Below are positions 10,162 through 18,577 of a stretch of 64,000 nt of DNA, one piece after another (within the stretch, counting starts at the first letter, position 1; every line of letters begins with the position of its first letter). Origin of the DNA: Colwellia ponticola (GTDB lineage: Bacteria; Pseudomonadota; Gammaproteobacteria; Enterobacterales; Alteromonadaceae); contig NZ_SZVP01000014.1 of assembly GCF_005885605.1 (NCBI RefSeq), positions 36,299 through 100,298 of the forward strand, written 5' to 3'. The notes beneath the pieces were generated by a model. The model ran no database searches, was not told where the DNA came from, and was given only the letters and a program-made list of their open reading frames with translations. Made by a program: the position numbers and the translations under genes.

Positions 10162-11565
10162 ATGCCTCAGTTAAGAAAAGCAAACAAGTCACAAACTGTC
10201 GAGAACGCTACATCAAAGAGTAAAACCACTACCACGATTTTATACGGTAGCGAAACAAGTAAAGCACTCACTAACTTTACCCTTAGCGATCTCAAAATGC
10301 CGCGCGCTTTTCTTTGGGCATTAGCCACAGTAAAAAGCGCTTGTGCGCAAGCCAATCAAGAGTTAGGTTTGCTTCATGCGGATAAGTCTGTCGCTATTCA
10401 GTTGGCTGCTAAAGAAATTGCTGACGGCTTACACGATAATCAATTTCCCGTTGATGTCTTTCAAACGGGATCTGGCACTAGTACTAATATGAATGCTAAC
10501 GAAGTGATCACCGCGTTAGTTAAGATAAACAGTAACAATACCATTAACCTTCACCCCAATGATGATGTAAATATGGGGCAAAGCTCTAACGACGTTATCC
10601 CTTCATGTATTCATTTAAGTGCCGCTAAGCTTATCTCGGCACAATTACTACCTTCGCTAAAGCACTTAAGTGATGCCTTAACTAAAAAGGCGAGTGAACA
10701 TCATGACACGATTAAAACCGGTCGCACCCATTTAATGGATGCTATGCCGTTGAGCTTTGCTCAAGAAATCAGTGGTTGGCGCGCGCAAGTTGATTATGCC
10801 TATAGCCAACTTAACAATAGCTTAGCGAGTTTATATAAATTAGCGATAGGTGGTACCGCCATTGGTACTGGTATTAATACACACACCGACTTTGCCGCTA
10901 CTGTAACGCGCGTCTTAACGCAGCGCACTGGCTTAGTTTTTACGCCCGCTGATAATTATTTTAGAGCGATTAGTGCTCAAGACACCGCAGTAGATGTTAG
11001 TGGTACACTCAAAACTATCGCGGTCAGTTTAACTAAAATCAGTAATGATATTCGTTGGTTAAGTAGTGGTCCTTTAAATGGCTTAAATGAAATACAACTG
11101 CCTGAGTTGCAAAAAGGTAGTAGTATTATGCCTGGTAAGGTCAACCCGGTGATCCCTGAAGCCGTGTTAATGGCTTGTACGCAAGTAATAGGTAATGACA
11201 CCACCATTACCTTGGCCGGACAGTCTGGCAGTTTTCAATTGAACACTATGCTACCTTTAATTGCCCATACCTTAGTGCAAAGTATTGAGCTATTAAGTTC
11301 AAGCAGTACCGCATTGGCCGATAAAGTCATTAACGATATGCTAATAAACCATGCCAAGATTAAGGATAATTTAGCCAAAAATCCTATGCTAGTAACCGCA
11401 TTAACTAAGTTAATTGGTTACGATAAAAGTGCCCAGATTGCTAAAAAGGCTTATGCAGAAAATAGGACTGTGTTGGCTGTTGCTATGGAGTTAACTAATA
11501 TTAGCGAAACAGAGCTGACAACACTATTAGATCCTAAGCAGCTAATAGGAACATCAGTAAAATAG
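10162..11565 (+). CDS. fumC: Fumarate hydratase class II (FumC)
   Basis: The enzyme interconverts fumarate and malate without an iron-sulfur cluster. The superfamily signature 'GSSIMPGKVNPVIPE' is present, as are 'FPVDVFQTGSGTSTNMNANE', 'VNMGQSSNDVIPS' and 'GRTHLMDAMPLSFAQEISGW'; the last two favour fumarase over aspartase or argininosuccinate lyase. An in-frame ATG exists at 10117, but ATG10162 has AGGAG six bases upstream and gives 467 residues, the standard FumC length, so I chose it. With acnA this is the second TCA enzyme in the window. Being iron-free and next to katG, it may serve under oxidative stress, which is inference. Confidence 0.93.
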   Translation: MPQLRKANKSQTVENATSKSKTTTTILYGSETSKALTNFTLSDLKMPRAFLWALATVKSACAQANQELGLLHADKSVAIQLAAKEIADGLHDNQFPVDVFQTGSGTSTNMNANEVITALVKINSNNTINLHPNDDVNMGQSSNDVIPSCIHLSAAKLISAQLLPSLKHLSDALTKKASEHHDTIKTGRTHLMDAMPLSFAQEISGWRAQVDYAYSQLNNSLASLYKLAIGGTAIGTGINTHTDFAATVTRVLTQRTGLVFTPADNYFRAISAQDTAVDVSGTLKTIAVSLTKISNDIRWLSSGPLNGLNEIQLPELQKGSSIMPGKVNPVIPEAVLMACTQVIGNDTTITLAGQSGSFQLNTMLPLIAHTLVQSIELLSSSSTALADKVINDMLINHAKIKDNLAKNPMLVTALTKLIGYDKSAQIAKKAYAENRTVLAVAMELTNISETELTTLLDPKQLIGTSVK

Positions 11566-11821
11566 TGGTGTGTTAACGGTTGTCGTGGTAAATAAAACAT
11601 TATATCAATTAAACTTGACGCTAAAGTACCTTGTCCGTTATAAAAGTACAATTACCTAACGCCTGTTCGTTGATAAAGATTAATAATAGCGGTGAACTAA
11701 AAGGTTTATTTGTTAGCCGCTTGAAAATAGCACGCTAAATGCGTAATAAATACAATAAAATAGTGCTTGATAGCTTTTTATTATCAAGTCTGCCAATCAC
11801 ATTTTTTAAGGAATACCCACC

Positions 11822-12124
11822 ATGTTTTATATGATATACAGCGAAGATATTGACAATTCGCTGAGCTTACGCCTTAGTGTTCGTGATAAACACCTTGCGC
11901 GATTAAAAGACTTACAAGCGCAAGACAAGTTATTAGTAGCAGGTCCTTGCCCGGCCATTGATAGTGAGGATCCCGGTGAGGCAGGCTTTACTGGCTCATT
12001 AATTATCGCTGAATTTGATAGCTTAACAGCGGCACAACATTGGGCAGATCAAGACCCTTATATTGCAGCCGGCGTTTACAAAAAAGTAACGGTAAAACCT
12101 TATAAAAAAGTATTACCTGCATAG
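11822..12124 (+). CDS. YciI family protein
   Basis: 100 residues with the ferredoxin-like fold pattern of YciI proteins: '[37 protein letters not shown]' leading to 'VAGPCPA', then '[39 protein letters not shown]'. The conserved His-Asp pair of the family maps to His24 and Asp79. AAGGA nine bases upstream supports the start. The biochemical activity of the family is poorly defined. The following LprI-like gene starts 40 bases downstream and may be cotranscribed. Confidence 0.88.
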   Translation: MFYMIYSEDIDNSLSLRLSVRDKHLARLKDLQAQDKLLVAGPCPAIDSEDPGEAGFTGSLIIAEFDSLTAAQHWADQDPYIAAGVYKKVTVKPYKKVLPA

Positions 12125-12164
12125 TTAGTATGTGTACTGCCATTATCAGAGTATAAATTGTCGT

Positions 12165-12596
12165 ATGATCCGTAATAAAAAACTATTTTCTTTTGCTCTA
12201 CTTTGCTCTTTACTCATAACGTTGCCTGTGCAGGCGGCAAAAACTATTGAGGAATGCCAAACACAAGTGCCTGAACAATCATCTTCAGCAGCCATGTCTC
12301 GCTGTTTAGATAGTGTTATCGCTTTTGTTGATAGAGAATTGCAAACTTGGATAAATTTACATAGTTTTAATTTAGAAGAAAAAGCGCTTATTCATGGCCC
12401 TAATGCCGCATTAAAAATATTTAAGCGCTCACAAAGTAGTTTTATTACTTATAGAGAAAATGATTGTCGGTGGCAATATTTAGCTATATTACCGAATACT
12501 GGAGCAGATTTGGCCTATAAAACCTGTTACGTTTTACTCAGTAAAAGTAGAATAGCCATGCTGAGTACAGCAGAGGCAATAACAGGCAATGAATAA
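12165..12596 (+). CDS. Secreted LprI/DUF1311-like protein
   Basis: 143 residues from ATG12165. This start gives an N-terminal signal peptide ('KKLFSFALLCSLLITLPVQA', cleavage after the Ala-x-Ala-type site before 'AKTIEE'). A GTG at 12132 is in frame but would bury the signal. The mature part has four cysteines and a 'LKIFKRSQSSFITYRENDCRW' segment, the core of DUF1311/LprI proteins, some of which inhibit lysozyme. The likely location is the periplasm. Lysozyme inhibition is family knowledge and not shown here. The ribosome binding site is weak, which fits coupling to the preceding YciI gene. Confidence 0.65.
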   Translation: MIRNKKLFSFALLCSLLITLPVQAAKTIEECQTQVPEQSSSAAMSRCLDSVIAFVDRELQTWINLHSFNLEEKALIHGPNAALKIFKRSQSSFITYRENDCRWQYLAILPNTGADLAYKTCYVLLSKSRIAMLSTAEAITGNE

Positions 12597-12625
12597 CCAT
12601 AGTGTACTGTTAAGTAGGTTTAAGC

Positions 12626-12678
12626 CTTACTGAGTTAAAGCGACAAATATTTATTGTCTCAGGCGATAACTCAGTAAG
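12626..12678. other. Long hairpin with perfect 12-bp arms
   Basis: CTTACTGAGTTA (12626-12637) is exactly complementary to TAACTCAGTAAG (12667-12678). A second smaller stem, GACAA/TTGTC, sits inside the loop. There is no T-run after it in either direction, so it is not a standard intrinsic terminator. It lies 30 bases beyond the LprI-like gene, in an otherwise featureless ~300-base gap (12597-12895). Confidence 0.5.
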
Positions 12679-12895
12679 AAGTTCATTATCACTACTCGAC
12701 AATGGACAGTAAGGTTGATACTGATACCATGACGTTTAATCGTTCTTTAGTACACATCTGTTTTAAAAGACAATTTCATCTTCTAGCGCCTCATTCTTAC
12801 CATCGATGAGTCATCCATGGCGCCGTACTGAGCCCGCCATTTATCAAATGAAAGCATAGCTTGAAAAACATATACCTCTCTGAAAGGTAGCTAAT

Positions 12896-13975
12896 TTAGA
12901 GTTCGGGTTGGTTTTGATTTTCATTGCCATTGTCTGGCAGAACCTTTATTTCAGCCTCCTCTTCTGGACCCAGTAAAATGCCTAACCAACGCGTTTTTTC
13001 ATGAGTATCTAATGCAATTTTTATCATCATGGTAAGCGGAATTGACAGGAACATTCCAACAATGCCAAATATATATCCCCACAAGATTAACGACAGAAAA
13101 ACAACAAAGGCTGATAAGCCTAACATTTTCCCCATTAACTTAGGCTCTAAGTAGTTTCCAACAAGGTTGTTTATGGCAAAGAAACTTATTCCTGTCCACA
13201 TAACGCCTATAGGACCTAATTGAATTAACGCTAGAATAACGGGAGGTATCGCCGCAAGAAGCGAACCTAAATTTGGAATAAAATTTAAAAGGAAGGCTAA
13301 CATTCCCCACAAAAAGGGGTAATCCACACCTATAAACAACAATGCTAGTGCTGCTAAAATACCTGTTAAAAGACTTGTTGCCGCTTTAATTGCCAAATAA
13401 TGGCGAATTTTACTTAAAATGTTATTTACATGTACCATTTTATCTTGAGCATTAGAAAATGCTCTAGAAAACTTGGCAGGGAAACTGGTGGTTTCTGCTA
13501 AAATAAAAATAACACACAGAAAAATCAAAAAGAAATCACTGAATATATTCCCGACACCACCTAACACCATTGTCACTAATGACATTATGTCAGCTTTTTC
13601 AAAAGCGGCTGTCATGTTGACATTTTCCATTGCCATACCATGTGAAGTAAGCCACTGTGATATAGCCCTAACACGAGAACTTAGCTGTTCCATGTAAAGC
13701 TCTTTGTTGGCATTAAAAGCGTTGATTGAGTCACCTACTAAGGCAACAACAGCATAAACGAATGCTAAAATGACCGCGAGTACAATGACAATAGCCAGTG
13801 AACGTGGAACTTTACGATCTTCCATCCAACGAATTGAAGGCATACATATAATGGCAATAAAAAATGCCATTAGCAGCTGCACTAACAGAGGTGCAGCTAC
13901 CTTTAAACCCGCAATAATGATAATAATTGATGCCGCTGCGACTAGGTAAGGCGTTGCCTGCTTAGAAGGGTTCAT
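12896..13975 (-). CDS. AI-2E family transporter (PerM/YdiK-like permease)
   Basis: 359 residues with about eight membrane segments. A long amphipathic stretch (about residues 80-135) follows the first three helices, and the C-terminal pair contains 'LLNFIPNLGSLLAAIPPVILALIQLG', 'NNLVGNYLEPKLMGKMLGLS' and 'FLSLILWGYIFGIVGMFLSIPLT'. These are the hallmarks of the AI-2E/UPF0118 family. Members have been linked to autoinducer-2 export and to Na+/H+ antiport, so the substrate cannot be named. The C-terminal ~25 residues are charged and cytoplasmic. It stands alone on the minus strand, 309 bases downstream of ybbP. Confidence 0.88.
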   Translation of the reverse strand: MNPSKQATPYLVAAASIIIIIAGLKVAAPLLVQLLMAFFIAIICMPSIRWMEDRKVPRSLAIVIVLAVILAFVYAVVALVGDSINAFNANKELYMEQLSSRVRAISQWLTSHGMAMENVNMTAAFEKADIMSLVTMVLGGVGNIFSDFFLIFLCVIFILAETTSFPAKFSRAFSNAQDKMVHVNNILSKIRHYLAIKAATSLLTGILAALALLFIGVDYPFLWGMLAFLLNFIPNLGSLLAAIPPVILALIQLGPIGVMWTGISFFAINNLVGNYLEPKLMGKMLGLSAFVVFLSLILWGYIFGIVGMFLSIPLTMMIKIALDTHEKTRWLGILLGPEEEAEIKVLPDNGNENQNQPEL

Positions 13976-14284
13976 ATTGGTTGTTGTTCCTTAGATTTTA
14001 ATACGTTACCCAGCACACCTGTGGATAGTTATTCATATGTGATTCAAAACTACTTGCGTTGGCTTTGCATTACAAGCCAAGAGTTTATCATGCTTTTTTG
14101 CCATTATTTTACCTGCTCTTGGGGTTTTCCCCATTGAAACTCTCATTGTTCTGTGTGTAGCGTTTATGCCAATGCGTATAGACCTTTACCTTTTATTAGT
14201 TACTGCCCCTTTGGGAACATATTGACACCATCATAACGACACAAAATTTATTTAAGGGTGCACAATGGTATTACGTCAACTTAG
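13976..14284. other. Intergenic region between ybbP and the AI-2E family gene
   Basis: 309 bases with no credible gene. It contains the inverted repeat TTGGCTT/AAGCCAA (14059-14065 and 14074-14080), a GGGGTTTTCCCC palindrome near 14124-14135, and an 18-bp sequence (14182-14199) repeated at 449-466. The mix of short inverted repeats and a dispersed match looks like a decayed repeat element. Confidence 0.5.
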
Positions 14285-16798
14285 CTAGGCAAGTTTTCTT
14301 AATAAGTGTTGAGTATTTTGCCTCATGGTTCTTGCTACCATAAAATAACCAATACTGGCAACAAACACCGCGCCACTCAATGGTCCTAACAGCCAAATAT
14401 AAAAATGCAGTCGACCATCAATATTAAAGAGTTGCTGTTGAATAACAAGTAAAGCAACATCACTAACAATGGCAGCAACTAGCCCTGCAATAGCGCCCAA
14501 TAATATAAATTCATACAAGGTTGCCAACTTAATTAAACGCCCTTTAGCGCCTAGAGTACGTAAAATAACGACTTCCTGCATGCGTTCAGCCAAACTTGCT
14601 TGTACCTGAGAAATAAGTACTAAGGCGCCGCTAACCAAAACAATCGACAACACAAAACCAATGGCTAAAGACACTTGTGCAATAATTGCTTGAGCTTGTT
14701 CAATACGAGATTTGATATCGATCATACTGATAGTTGGGTAACGCTGTAAGAGCTGGCTAATATCTTTAGTATCTTTGTCTTGTAGTTGCGCGGCACTAAA
14801 GTAAGTAACGGGTACTTTACCTGCCATATTAGGGCTTAAAATCATAACAAAATTAGGTTTAAGTGAGCCCCAATCTACCTTTCTAAAGCTAGTCACTTTA
14901 GCGTTTATTGGCTGCTCATTAACTAATAAGGTAATAGTATCACCGAGCTTAAGGTCAAGGGCCTTTTGCCAGCCATCAAAGACAGACACTTCAATAATAT
15001 CACTAGTCATAACACCGTCAGAGAACCATTGCCCTTGGGTTATTTTATTACCTTCAGGTAAGGTGGTTAACCAGGTTAAATTAGGCTCTCTATTAACACC
15101 TGCTCGCGCGTTTTCATCTCTTTTTTCGCCCTCTTGCTTTGATACTCTGCGCGCAAATGCTTCACCATTAACCGCATCAACCCGGCCATTAAAAACCGGA
15201 TAAAAAGCTTCATGGGGAATATTATTATCGTTAAAGAATTGCTCAATAGGCGCAACGTCTTGCTCTGCAATATTAATGATAAACATATTAGGCGCACCGG
15301 GTGGTACTTGCATTTGCCAATCGCTAATAATATCATTTTTTAACACCACTAAAAATAGCATCAGCTTAATAGCTAAAGCGAAACTGATCAGTTGGATAGC
15401 ATTAGCGTTAGCTCGTTTTTGTAATGTTGCGATGGCTAAAGACCAACTAGTGCCGGGTCTAAGACCTAAACGGCGACCCGCAGCAAATAATAATCGAGAA
15501 ACAACAAATAGAATAACAATAACTACCAGTGTTGAGACAAATAAAATTAACGTGGTCATAAGCTCGCCACTAAAAAGCCACATTAAAACAAAAATAGTCA
15601 TAAATGATAAAGCAAGATGAAGCCGACTTATCGCTAAGGTATCGCCCAAATGGCGACGTAAAACACGCAGTGGCGGAATATCAAAGAGATCAAGTAACGG
15701 TTTAAGGGAGAACATCATGGCGCAAATAAGGCCAATAAAGCTCGACAATAACCAAGGTCGTATGCCGGCTTGCGGTAAGTCTGTTCCCATAAACGTCGCT
15801 AAATAATCTGCGCCAATGGTTTGTAGAATAAAACCTATTAATAAGCCAGCAACAATAGAAAACACCGTCACTAACGTTAAGTGTAGAAGAAAAATATTAC
15901 GGATAATTTGACGACTTCCACCTAACGTTTTCATCATGGCAACGGGATCGTATTGGCGTTCACAATAACGCTTTGCCGATACTGCCATGGCGACCGCAGC
16001 GAGCATAATGCCAAATAAACCGGCAAGTAATAAAAAACGCTCTGCGCGATCTAAATTATTACCCAAAGGCGATTGTTTATCTTTAATGCCTTGCCAAGTT
16101 TGATTACTTTTTAATTGCGGCTTAAGCCAAGTGTAATAATCGTTAAGTTGTTGTTCATTACCAGCAAAAAGTAAACGATGAAATACCCGACTACCTTGTT
16201 GAACTGCTTGGGTTTTAGCAATGTCAGCATAGCTTATTAACACACGTTTATTACCCGATAATGAAAAAAATGGTGCATCAGGCTCTTTGACTAAGACTTT
16301 ACTCACCTTAAAAACCCCTGCACCCAATTCAACGTTATCGCCGATATTGACATTAAGGGTATAAAAAAGTCCTTCACTGAGCCAGGCCTCGCCTGCTTTA
16401 GGCCCACTATCAACCTCATAACTTTGACTGCTTAAGCTATCTTTGATTGCTATTTTTCCGCGCAGCGGATAATCCTCAGTGGTTGCTTTAACAGCACCTA
16501 ACACCAGTTCATCATTGGCAAATAACATAGAGTCAAAATAAAGCATCGTTGCCGTTTTAAGACCAAAGCCTTGTGCTTGAGTTAATAAGCTCGGTTCAAA
16601 AGCGTGATTACTCGATAAACGACGATCCGCTGCAATAAAGTCACTACTTTTTTGGGCAATATTTAAACCAATTCTTTCAGTAATTGACGATAAGCTAAAA
16701 ACGGTAAGCACGGCCAATGCTATTGCTGCAAAAATAATCGTTAATTCACCACGGCGAAACTCTCGAGAGAAGAGTTTAAAAGCGAGTTTAACCCACAT
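14285..16798 (-). CDS. ybbP: ABC exporter permease, FtsX/MacB-fold (YbbP-like)
   Basis: 837 residues with the duplicated layout of YbbP-type permeases: an N-terminal helix ('LTIIFAAIALAVLTVFSLSSI'), a large periplasmic domain, a block of three to four helices around 255-375, two more helices, a second periplasmic domain, and a C-terminal FtsX-type three-helix bundle ('SIVLVSGALVLISQVQASLAER', 'LRTLGAKGRLIKLATLYEF'). It works with the ATPase YbbA encoded just upstream; its ATG overlaps the end of ybbA by 11 bases. In E. coli YbbAP is functionally tied to the periplasmic esterase TesA, which is the divergent neighbour here. The likely role is extraction of hydrophobic molecules from the inner membrane. 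Confidence 0.9.
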   Translation of the reverse strand: MWVKLAFKLFSREFRRGELTIIFAAIALAVLTVFSLSSITERIGLNIAQKSSDFIAADRRLSSNHAFEPSLLTQAQGFGLKTATMLYFDSMLFANDELVLGAVKATTEDYPLRGKIAIKDSLSSQSYEVDSGPKAGEAWLSEGLFYTLNVNIGDNVELGAGVFKVSKVLVKEPDAPFFSLSGNKRVLISYADIAKTQAVQQGSRVFHRLLFAGNEQQLNDYYTWLKPQLKSNQTWQGIKDKQSPLGNNLDRAERFLLLAGLFGIMLAAVAMAVSAKRYCERQYDPVAMMKTLGGSRQIIRNIFLLHLTLVTVFSIVAGLLIGFILQTIGADYLATFMGTDLPQAGIRPWLLSSFIGLICAMMFSLKPLLDLFDIPPLRVLRRHLGDTLAISRLHLALSFMTIFVLMWLFSGELMTTLILFVSTLVVIVILFVVSRLLFAAGRRLGLRPGTSWSLAIATLQKRANANAIQLISFALAIKLMLFLVVLKNDIISDWQMQVPPGAPNMFIINIAEQDVAPIEQFFNDNNIPHEAFYPVFNGRVDAVNGEAFARRVSKQEGEKRDENARAGVNREPNLTWLTTLPEGNKITQGQWFSDGVMTSDIIEVSVFDGWQKALDLKLGDTITLLVNEQPINAKVTSFRKVDWGSLKPNFVMILSPNMAGKVPVTYFSAAQLQDKDTKDISQLLQRYPTISMIDIKSRIEQAQAIIAQVSLAIGFVLSIVLVSGALVLISQVQASLAERMQEVVILRTLGAKGRLIKLATLYEFILLGAIAGLVAAIVSDVALLVIQQQLFNIDGRLHFYIWLLGPLSGAVFVASIGYFMVARTMRQNTQHLLRKLA

Positions 16799-17501
16799 GA
16801 GTTACCCTCCCTTCGCTGATTTTTTCAAGCTGACCACCTTCAATATGAATAATACGCTGGCACTGTTGTGCTAACTGTTCATCGTGTGTGACTAAGACTA
16901 ACGTTGTACCATTGAGTTTATTTAAATCAAACAATAAGGTTTCAATTAACTGACCATTTTTACTATCAAGGTTTGCCGATGGCTCATCAGCAAACAATAT
17001 TTTAGGTGAGCCAATAAAAGCACGTGCAATCGCTACGCGTTGTTGCTCTCCGCCTGATAATTGAGAAGGATAGTGCTCAAGTCGATGTGAAAGCCCTACT
17101 TTTTCTAGTAAGGCAATGGCTTGTGCTCTAGCATCACTCGCGCCAGCAAGCTCTGCTGGTAACATCACATTTTCAAGCGCGGTTAAACTCTGTACCAACA
17201 TAAAAGATTGAAAAACAAAACCAATTTTTTCTGCTCTTACTCGCGCACGCGCTTCTTCATCCAGTGTACTTAACGCTTCACCATCAAGGTGGACATCACC
17301 TTCACTCGCAACATCTAATCCAGCTAATAAACTTAATAACGTTGATTTACCTGAGCCTGATGCGCCAACAATCGCTACCGATTCGCCTGACTTGACAGAG
17401 AAGTTAATATCGCTAAGGATAGTGAGGCCTCCTTCAAGGGTACTAACCCGCTTAGTAAGCCCTGATACTTGAATAACATTTAACTGAGAAAGTACTGACA
17501 T
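16788..17501 (-). CDS. ybbA: ABC transporter ATP-binding protein (YbbA-like)
   Basis: 237 residues. Walker A 'GASGSGKST', signature 'LSGGEQQRVAIARA', Walker B 'ILFADEPSANLD' and the H-loop 'LVLVTHD' are all present, as in LolD/MacB-type ATPases. The frame extends upstream to 17537, but the protein normally starts near 'MSVLSQLNVIQV'. That ATG at 17501 has AGGA about 11 bases upstream. The ATG occupies 17499-17501 on the complement and so overlaps the divergent tesA ATG (17500-17502) by two bases. Each gene's ribosome binding site and promoter must therefore lie inside the other coding sequence. It overlaps ybbP by 11 bases downstream. Confidence 0.92.
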   Translation of the reverse strand: MSVLSQLNVIQVSGLTKRVSTLEGGLTILSDINFSVKSGESVAIVGASGSGKSTLLSLLAGLDVASEGDVHLDGEALSTLDEEARARVRAEKIGFVFQSFMLVQSLTALENVMLPAELAGASDARAQAIALLEKVGLSHRLEHYPSQLSGGEQQRVAIARAFIGSPKILFADEPSANLDSKNGQLIETLLFDLNKLNGTTLVLVTHDEQLAQQCQRIIHIEGGQLEKISEGRVTHVG

Positions 17502-18120
17502 GACACGTTTTTTCCTAAAAATTATTATTATCTTCACATTGGCAAATTTATCATTTACCAGTAATGCACAAGATAAAGTATTACTTATTGGTGATAGTTT
17601 AAGTGCTGGCTATGGCCTGGAGCAAGCACAAACATGGGTAGTACTATTGCAAAATAAATACCGTGACACTAACAAAGCCATTACGTTGGTTAATACCGCT
17701 ATTAATGGTCAAACTACTGATAACGCATTATTAAAAATTGATGCTTGGTTAGCAGCACATCAGCCAAGCCACGTATTAATTGAGCTTGGTGGTAATGATG
17801 GTATTAGAGGCTTTCCTGTTAAGTTACTACAAAAACATTTAAGCCAACTAGTGACTATAAGCCAGCAGTACGGTGCAAAGGTTGCTTTAATGGAAATTAG
17901 CATACCACCCAACTTGGGCCCACGGTATAGTAAAATGTTTACCGATAGTTATCACAAGGTTGCCAAAAAAACTGGCGCTTATCTTATGCCATTTTTTATG
18001 GCTGACATTGCCATTGTTCCCTCCCTCATGTTCGATGATAACTTACACCCTAATGCCAAAGCACAGCCAATGATTCGTGATTTTATGGCAAAAGAAATTG
18101 ATAAATGGTTACAAGAGTAA
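17500..18120 (+). CDS. tesA: Periplasmic SGNH esterase / acyl-CoA thioesterase I (TesA)
   Basis: 206 residues. A signal peptide (about 1-23, 'FFLKIIIIFTLANLSFTSNA') is followed by the block I motif 'GDSLSAGYG' with nucleophile Ser33, block III 'GGND' (Asn99) and the C-terminal catalytic pair in 'FDDNLHPN'. TesA hydrolyses thioesters and various esters and has lysophospholipase activity in the periplasm. It is divergent from ybbA, the conserved functional partner, and the start codons overlap by two bases. GAGAA nine bases before ATG17500 may be the ribosome binding site. The signal peptide supports this start. Confidence 0.93.
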   Translation: MTRFFLKIIIIFTLANLSFTSNAQDKVLLIGDSLSAGYGLEQAQTWVVLLQNKYRDTNKAITLVNTAINGQTTDNALLKIDAWLAAHQPSHVLIELGGNDGIRGFPVKLLQKHLSQLVTISQQYGAKVALMEISIPPNLGPRYSKMFTDSYHKVAKKTGAYLMPFFMADIAIVPSLMFDDNLHPNAKAQPMIRDFMAKEIDKWLQE

Positions 18121-18141
18121 TGGCTTATTTATACTGAAAAC

Positions 18142-18212
18142 ACACGATAGATAATTAACTTACCTATCGTGTTATACGTGATTGAGCACAAAAAGTTTAC
18201 CTATTTTGTGCT
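18142..18212 (+). terminator. Two hairpins after tesA, possible terminator
   Basis: ACACGATAG (18142-18150) pairs with CTATCGTGT (18164-18172), and AGCACAAAA (18185-18193) pairs with TTTTGTGCT (18204-18212). The second stem is flanked by A/T runs and could terminate tesA transcription, but no clean T-tract follows either hairpin. Confidence 0.4.
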
Positions 18213-18350
18213 ATTTCTGACCAAATAGATTATTCAATACCATTTTATCTAATCATTACCACTGCATTATTTACTTAATTAGTATAAGAGATTGTTTTTA
18301 ATGTGAACTTTTTTCTGATACCGTTAGTTTACTGTGAGGGGGTTATCGGT

Positions 18351-18404
18351 ATAACATGGAGATAAAGTTAGGATAACATTGAGATAAAGTTAGGATAACA
18401 TGGG
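18351..18404. repeat. 22-bp direct repeat, about 2.4 copies, upstream of the antiporter gene
   Basis: Two 22-base units (18351-18372 and 18373-18394) differ at one base, and a third partial unit starts at 18395. Each begins ATAACAT and ends AAGTTAGG. The 22-bp period places the copies on the same face of the helix, as expected for a tandem protein-binding site. The rest of the 457-base gap (18121-18577) holds the hairpins above and no gene. Confidence 0.65.
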
Positions 18405-18577
18405 TAATATTGTTATAACATATTGGAATAAAATACGTTCTACTACGGTTATATTTACCATTATACTAAGTAACTGTTCACCGTTATCACTATCAAAATG
18501 AGCGCTATCTTCATCACTTTATTGCGACAGCAATACTCCTATCTATTTAATAAATCAACGTAAATTAGAGTAATACT

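Noticed and set aside
10162..11565. Aspartate ammonia-lyase instead of fumarase
   Set aside because: 'GRTHLMDAMPLSFAQEISGW' and 'FPVDVFQTGSGTSTNMNANE' are fumarase-type, and length is 467.
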